From Actinomycetota bacterium (GTDB lineage Bacteria; Actinomycetota; Actinomycetes; S36-B12), in NCBI GenBank assembly GCA_016870425.1, contig VGBQ01000008.1:1-25486 (forward strand): 25,486 bases of DNA, read 5' to 3'. The stretch's first letter is position 1. Each line of letters begins with the position of its first letter. A program made the translations under genes and the position numbers. The notes beneath the pieces were generated by a model. The model saw only the letters and a list, made by a program, of their open reading frames with translations. It was not told where the DNA came from and made no database searches. Of the stretch, positions 23,375 to 25,486 are shown in pieces.

Positions 23375-24106
23375 GTGCCGACGTACCGTGACGAGGCGAT
23401 CGTCCTGCGCACCCAGCGCTTGGGTGAGGCCGACCGCATCGTCACGCTCCTCAGTCGAGCGCACGGCCGGGTGCGGGCCGTGGCCAAAGGGGTGAGGCGT
23501 ACCGGCAGTCGCTTCGGTGCCCGGCTTGAGCCCTTCGGGCACATCGACATCCAGCTCCACGAGGGCCGTTCGCTCGACACGGTGACCCAGGTCGAGTCGC
23601 TCGCGGCACACGGAGCAACGCTCTCCGCCGACTACCCGCGCTGGACGTCGGGCACTGCGATGCTGGAAGCGGCCGAGCGACTCACGCCGATCGAGCGCGA
23701 GCCTGCGGTGCAGCAGTATCTGCTCCTCATCGGTGGCCTGCGCACGCTCGTGTCCGGCACGCATGATCCGTCGCTCGTGCTCGACGCCTTCCTCGTGCGA
23801 TCACTGGCCATCGCCGGGTGGTCGCCGTCCTTCGCCGAGTGTGCGCGCTGCGGAGCACCCGGACCCCATCGCGCCTTCGCCGTGAGCGGCGGAGGGGCGC
23901 TGTGCGAGACCTGCCGGACTCCGGGCAGTGCGCGTCCCGCCGCCGAGACCCTCGAACTCCTCGGTGCGCTGCTCTCCGGTGACTGGCCTGTCGCAGACGC
24001 CAGCGATCCGCGGCACCGCCGGGAGGCAAGCGGGCTGGCTGCTGCCCTCGTCACGTGGCACATCGAGCGGGGGCTGCGCTCACTGCCGCTCGTCGACCGC
24101 GGCTAG
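23375..24106 (+). CDS. recO: DNA repair protein RecO
   Basis: RecO loads RecA on SSB-coated single-stranded DNA together with RecR (RecF pathway). The 243-residue product has an N-terminal OB-fold (YRDEAIVLRTQRLGEADRIV, residues 4-23, then the VRAVAKGVRR basic strand) and a helical C-terminal domain with a zinc-finger-like CARCGAP ... CETC pair of CxxC motifs. GTG 23375 has a GAGGAG ribosome binding site. The order era-recO-uppS is standard in actinobacteria. Confidence 0.95.
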   Translation: MPTYRDEAIVLRTQRLGEADRIVTLLSRAHGRVRAVAKGVRRTGSRFGARLEPFGHIDIQLHEGRSLDTVTQVESLAAHGATLSADYPRWTSGTAMLEAAERLTPIEREPAVQQYLLLIGGLRTLVSGTHDPSLVLDAFLVRSLAIAGWSPSFAECARCGAPGPHRAFAVSGGGALCETCRTPGSARPAAETLELLGALLSGDWPVADASDPRHRREASGLAAALVTWHIERGLRSLPLVDRG

Positions 24107-24125
24107 GCGCCGCTCCACGGGCGCG

Positions 24126-24172
24126 TTCTGTGGTCGATAAGCGCCACCCGGTGGCACATCCTGACCATAGAA
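24126..24172. repeat. Nested symmetric palindrome between recO and uppS
   Basis: Outer arms TTCTGTGGTC (24126-24135) and GACCATAGAA (24163-24172) are inverted repeats with 9 of 10 matches (the mismatch is a G-U pair in RNA). Inside lies a perfect palindrome GCCACCCGGTGGC (24143-24155), centred exactly between the arms with 7 nt on each side. As RNA it gives a 10-bp stem, a 7x7 internal loop and a 5-bp stem with a small loop. It starts 19 nt after the recO stop. It may be a terminator, an operator or a structured leader. Confidence 0.75.
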
Positions 24173-24240
24173 ATCCGGGAGAGCGAGAAGCGGGACGCGC
24201 GCGGAGTGGGCGGCTCGGGGGCCGGGGACATCGGCGATGC

Positions 24241-24246
24241 GAGGAT
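24241..24246 (+). promoter_or_regulatory. Weak candidate -10 element of uppS
   Basis: GAGGAT keeps A at position 2 and T at position 6 and lies exactly 6 nt before GTG 24253. The first base is a poor match, so the call rests on spacing seen at other starts in this window. Confidence 0.3.
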
Positions 24247-24252
24247 GGGGGA

Positions 24253-25053
24253 GTGCCGACGTACGCCGCGCCCACCCCGCACCCGAGCGGCGCGAGGCCT
24301 CCGGTGATCCCCCGAGACCTCGTCCCCCGGCATGTCGCGGTCGTCATGGACGGCAATGGTCGCTGGGCCAAGGAGCGTGGCCTGCCGCGCACGGCGGGCC
24401 ACGAGGCCGGGGAGTTCGCGCTCCTCGATTGCGTCCATGGGGCGATCGAGATGGGCGTCCGGTGGCTGTCGGCCTATGCCTTCTCCACCGAGAACTGGAA
24501 GCGCTCACCCGACGAGGTGCGCTTCCTCATGGGCTTCAACCGCGACGTCGTGCACCGGCGCCGCGACGAGATGCATGAGATGGGCGTGCGGGTGCGCTGG
24601 GCAGGGCGTCCCAAGCGACTGTGGAAGAGCGTGATCAGGGAGCTGGAGTACGCCGAGGAGCTCACGAAGGACAACGACGTGCTCACGCTCACGATGTGCG
24701 TCAACTACGGCGGCCGCGCCGAGATCGCCGACGCGGCAGCGGCCATCGCGCGGGGCGTGGCCGAGGGCCGCATCGATCCGGACAGCGTGGATGAGCGCAT
24801 GATCGCCCGTCACCTCTACGAGCCGGACATGCCCGATGTCGACCTCTTCGTGCGGTCCTCGGGCGAGCAGCGCACGAGCAACTTCCTGCTATGGGAGTCG
24901 GCGTACGCCGAGATGGTCTTCCTCGACACGCTCTGGCCGGACTTCGATCGCCGCCATCTGTGGCAGGCGTGTGAGCTCTATGCCTCGCGCGACCGGCGTT
25001 ACGGTGGAGCGGTGCCCAATCCCGAGGTCCACCGGTCCGAGGTGACGCCATGA
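24253..25053 (+). CDS. uppS: Isoprenyl (undecaprenyl/decaprenyl) diphosphate synthase
   Basis: This cis-prenyltransferase makes the long polyprenyl diphosphate that carries cell-wall precursors. The 266-residue product has the catalytic MDGNGRWA at 32-39 (Asp33), the FSTENWKRS block, and the C-terminal RSSGEQRTSNFLLWESAYAE signature with its conserved glutamate. The product chain length (C50 or C55) cannot be read from sequence by eye; the actinobacterial N-terminus with PHPSGARPP resembles the long-chain M. tuberculosis enzyme Rv2361c. GTG 24253 is chosen because the open frame further upstream overlaps recO. The stop overlaps the permease start (ATGA). Confidence 0.95.
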   Translation: MPTYAAPTPHPSGARPPVIPRDLVPRHVAVVMDGNGRWAKERGLPRTAGHEAGEFALLDCVHGAIEMGVRWLSAYAFSTENWKRSPDEVRFLMGFNRDVVHRRRDEMHEMGVRVRWAGRPKRLWKSVIRELEYAEELTKDNDVLTLTMCVNYGGRAEIADAAAAIARGVAEGRIDPDSVDERMIARHLYEPDMPDVDLFVRSSGEQRTSNFLLWESAYAEMVFLDTLWPDFDRRHLWQACELYASRDRRYGGAVPNPEVHRSEVTP

Positions 25054-25486
25054 CAGCGCCTTCGGAGCAGCGCCAGGGGTATCGCCCCGGCAGCCTGGAG
25101 ATCCTCGCTGTCGGCCTCGTGGTGCTCATTGTGGGGCAGCGCTGGCTCGTGGGGCTCTTCGACGATCCGGCTCTCCAGACCGGTGCCACGATCTTCGTGT
25201 CGATCGTCGTCCAGGCACTGCCCTTCCTCGTGCTCGGTGTCGTCCTCTCCGGGGCGATCGCGGCCTTCGTCCCGGCATCCTTCTGGAAGAAGGCGCTACC
25301 CAAGAACCCCGTGCTGGCGGTGCCGGTCGCCGGGGCCGCGGGTGCGGTGCTGCCTGGCTGTGAGTGCGCGTCAGTGCCGGTGGCCAATGGCCTGATGTCG
25401 CGCGGTGTAGCTCCCGCAGCGGCCCTTGCCTTCCTGCTCTCCGCCCCCGCGATCAACCCGATCGTGCTTGCCTCGACCTTCGCCGC
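25050..25486 (+). CDS. DUF318/ArsP-type permease (UPF0718), cut by the right window edge
   Basis: An ATG overlapping the uppS stop opens a frame of 145 codons that runs out of the window. Helices are visible at about 18-31, 46-72, 86-100 and 110 onward. The signature PGCECASVPVANGL followed by SRGVAPAAALAFLLSAPAINP is that of the DUF318 permease family (ArsP_1, YraQ), whose members include an organoarsenical exporter but are mostly uncharacterised. Translational coupling to uppS is likely. In some actinobacteria such a permease stands next to a TIGR03943-type partner and the zinc regulator Zur, which would lie beyond the edge. Confidence 0.88.
   Translation, partial: MTAPSEQRQGYRPGSLEILAVGLVVLIVGQRWLVGLFDDPALQTGATIFVSIVVQALPFLVLGVVLSGAIAAFVPASFWKKALPKNPVLAVPVAGAAGAVLPGCECASVPVANGLMSRGVAPAAALAFLLSAPAINPIVLASTFA

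Noticed and set aside
24055..24252. N-terminal extension of uppS overlapping recO
   Set aside because: The extension is out of frame over the end of recO and the palindrome region and has no similarity to uppS; GTG 24253 gives the normal N-terminus.

Overview
The window is an ordinary-looking stretch of chromosome from a high-GC actinobacterium (Actinomycetota). The evidence is strong G/C preference at third codon positions, many GTG starts, ATGA/GTGA stop-start overlaps, and the order hrcA-dnaJ-rsmE-(HIT)-phoH-ybeY-corC-(cdd-like)-era-recO-uppS, which matches the order known from Mycobacterium tuberculosis (the Rv2374c-Rv2361c region). I cannot fix the order or genus. I see no insertion sequence, prophage, CRISPR array, tRNA or rRNA, and no gap over 300 bases without a gene.

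Layout. Positions 1-730 hold two divergent membrane-protein genes (the left one cut by the window edge) that share one palindromic -10 element. Positions 743-5087 are a likely operon: leuS, a GNAT acetyltransferase and a YcaQ/AlkX-type DNA glycosylase. Positions 5177-10087 run degV, comEA, comEC, holA, and then converge on rpsT (minus strand) across a strong hairpin. A divergent gap of 240 bp between rpsT and lepA contains an exceptionally long, nearly perfect hairpin (10550-10620). lepA converges on a minus-strand pair, DUF4870 protein plus lipoprotein. hemW then converges on a minus-strand TM2-domain gene. From 15015 to 25053 comes the conserved block: hrcA (with a clear CIRCE operator), dnaJ, rsmE, HIT hydrolase, phoH, ybeY, a CNNM/CorC-type protein, a cytidine-deaminase-like protein without zinc ligands, a DMT transporter, era, recO and uppS. 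The window ends inside a DUF318/ArsP-type permease coupled to uppS.

Functions. Most genes are housekeeping: translation and ribosome maturation (leuS, rpsT, lepA, rsmE, ybeY, era), DNA uptake, repair and replication (comEA/comEC, alkX-like, holA, recO), protein quality control (hrcA-dnaJ), haem chaperoning (hemW) and cell-wall lipid carrier synthesis (uppS). I found no convincing new multi-gene system. The more interesting signals are regulatory or structural. There is a recurring -10 hexamer (second base A, sixth base T) placed exactly 6 nt before start codons, which implies many leaderless mRNAs. A perfectly symmetric bidirectional leaderless promoter lies at 231-254. Three unexplained intergenic palindromes lie at 5100-5156, 10550-10620 and 24126-24172. 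A conserved pseudo-deaminase sits next to era.
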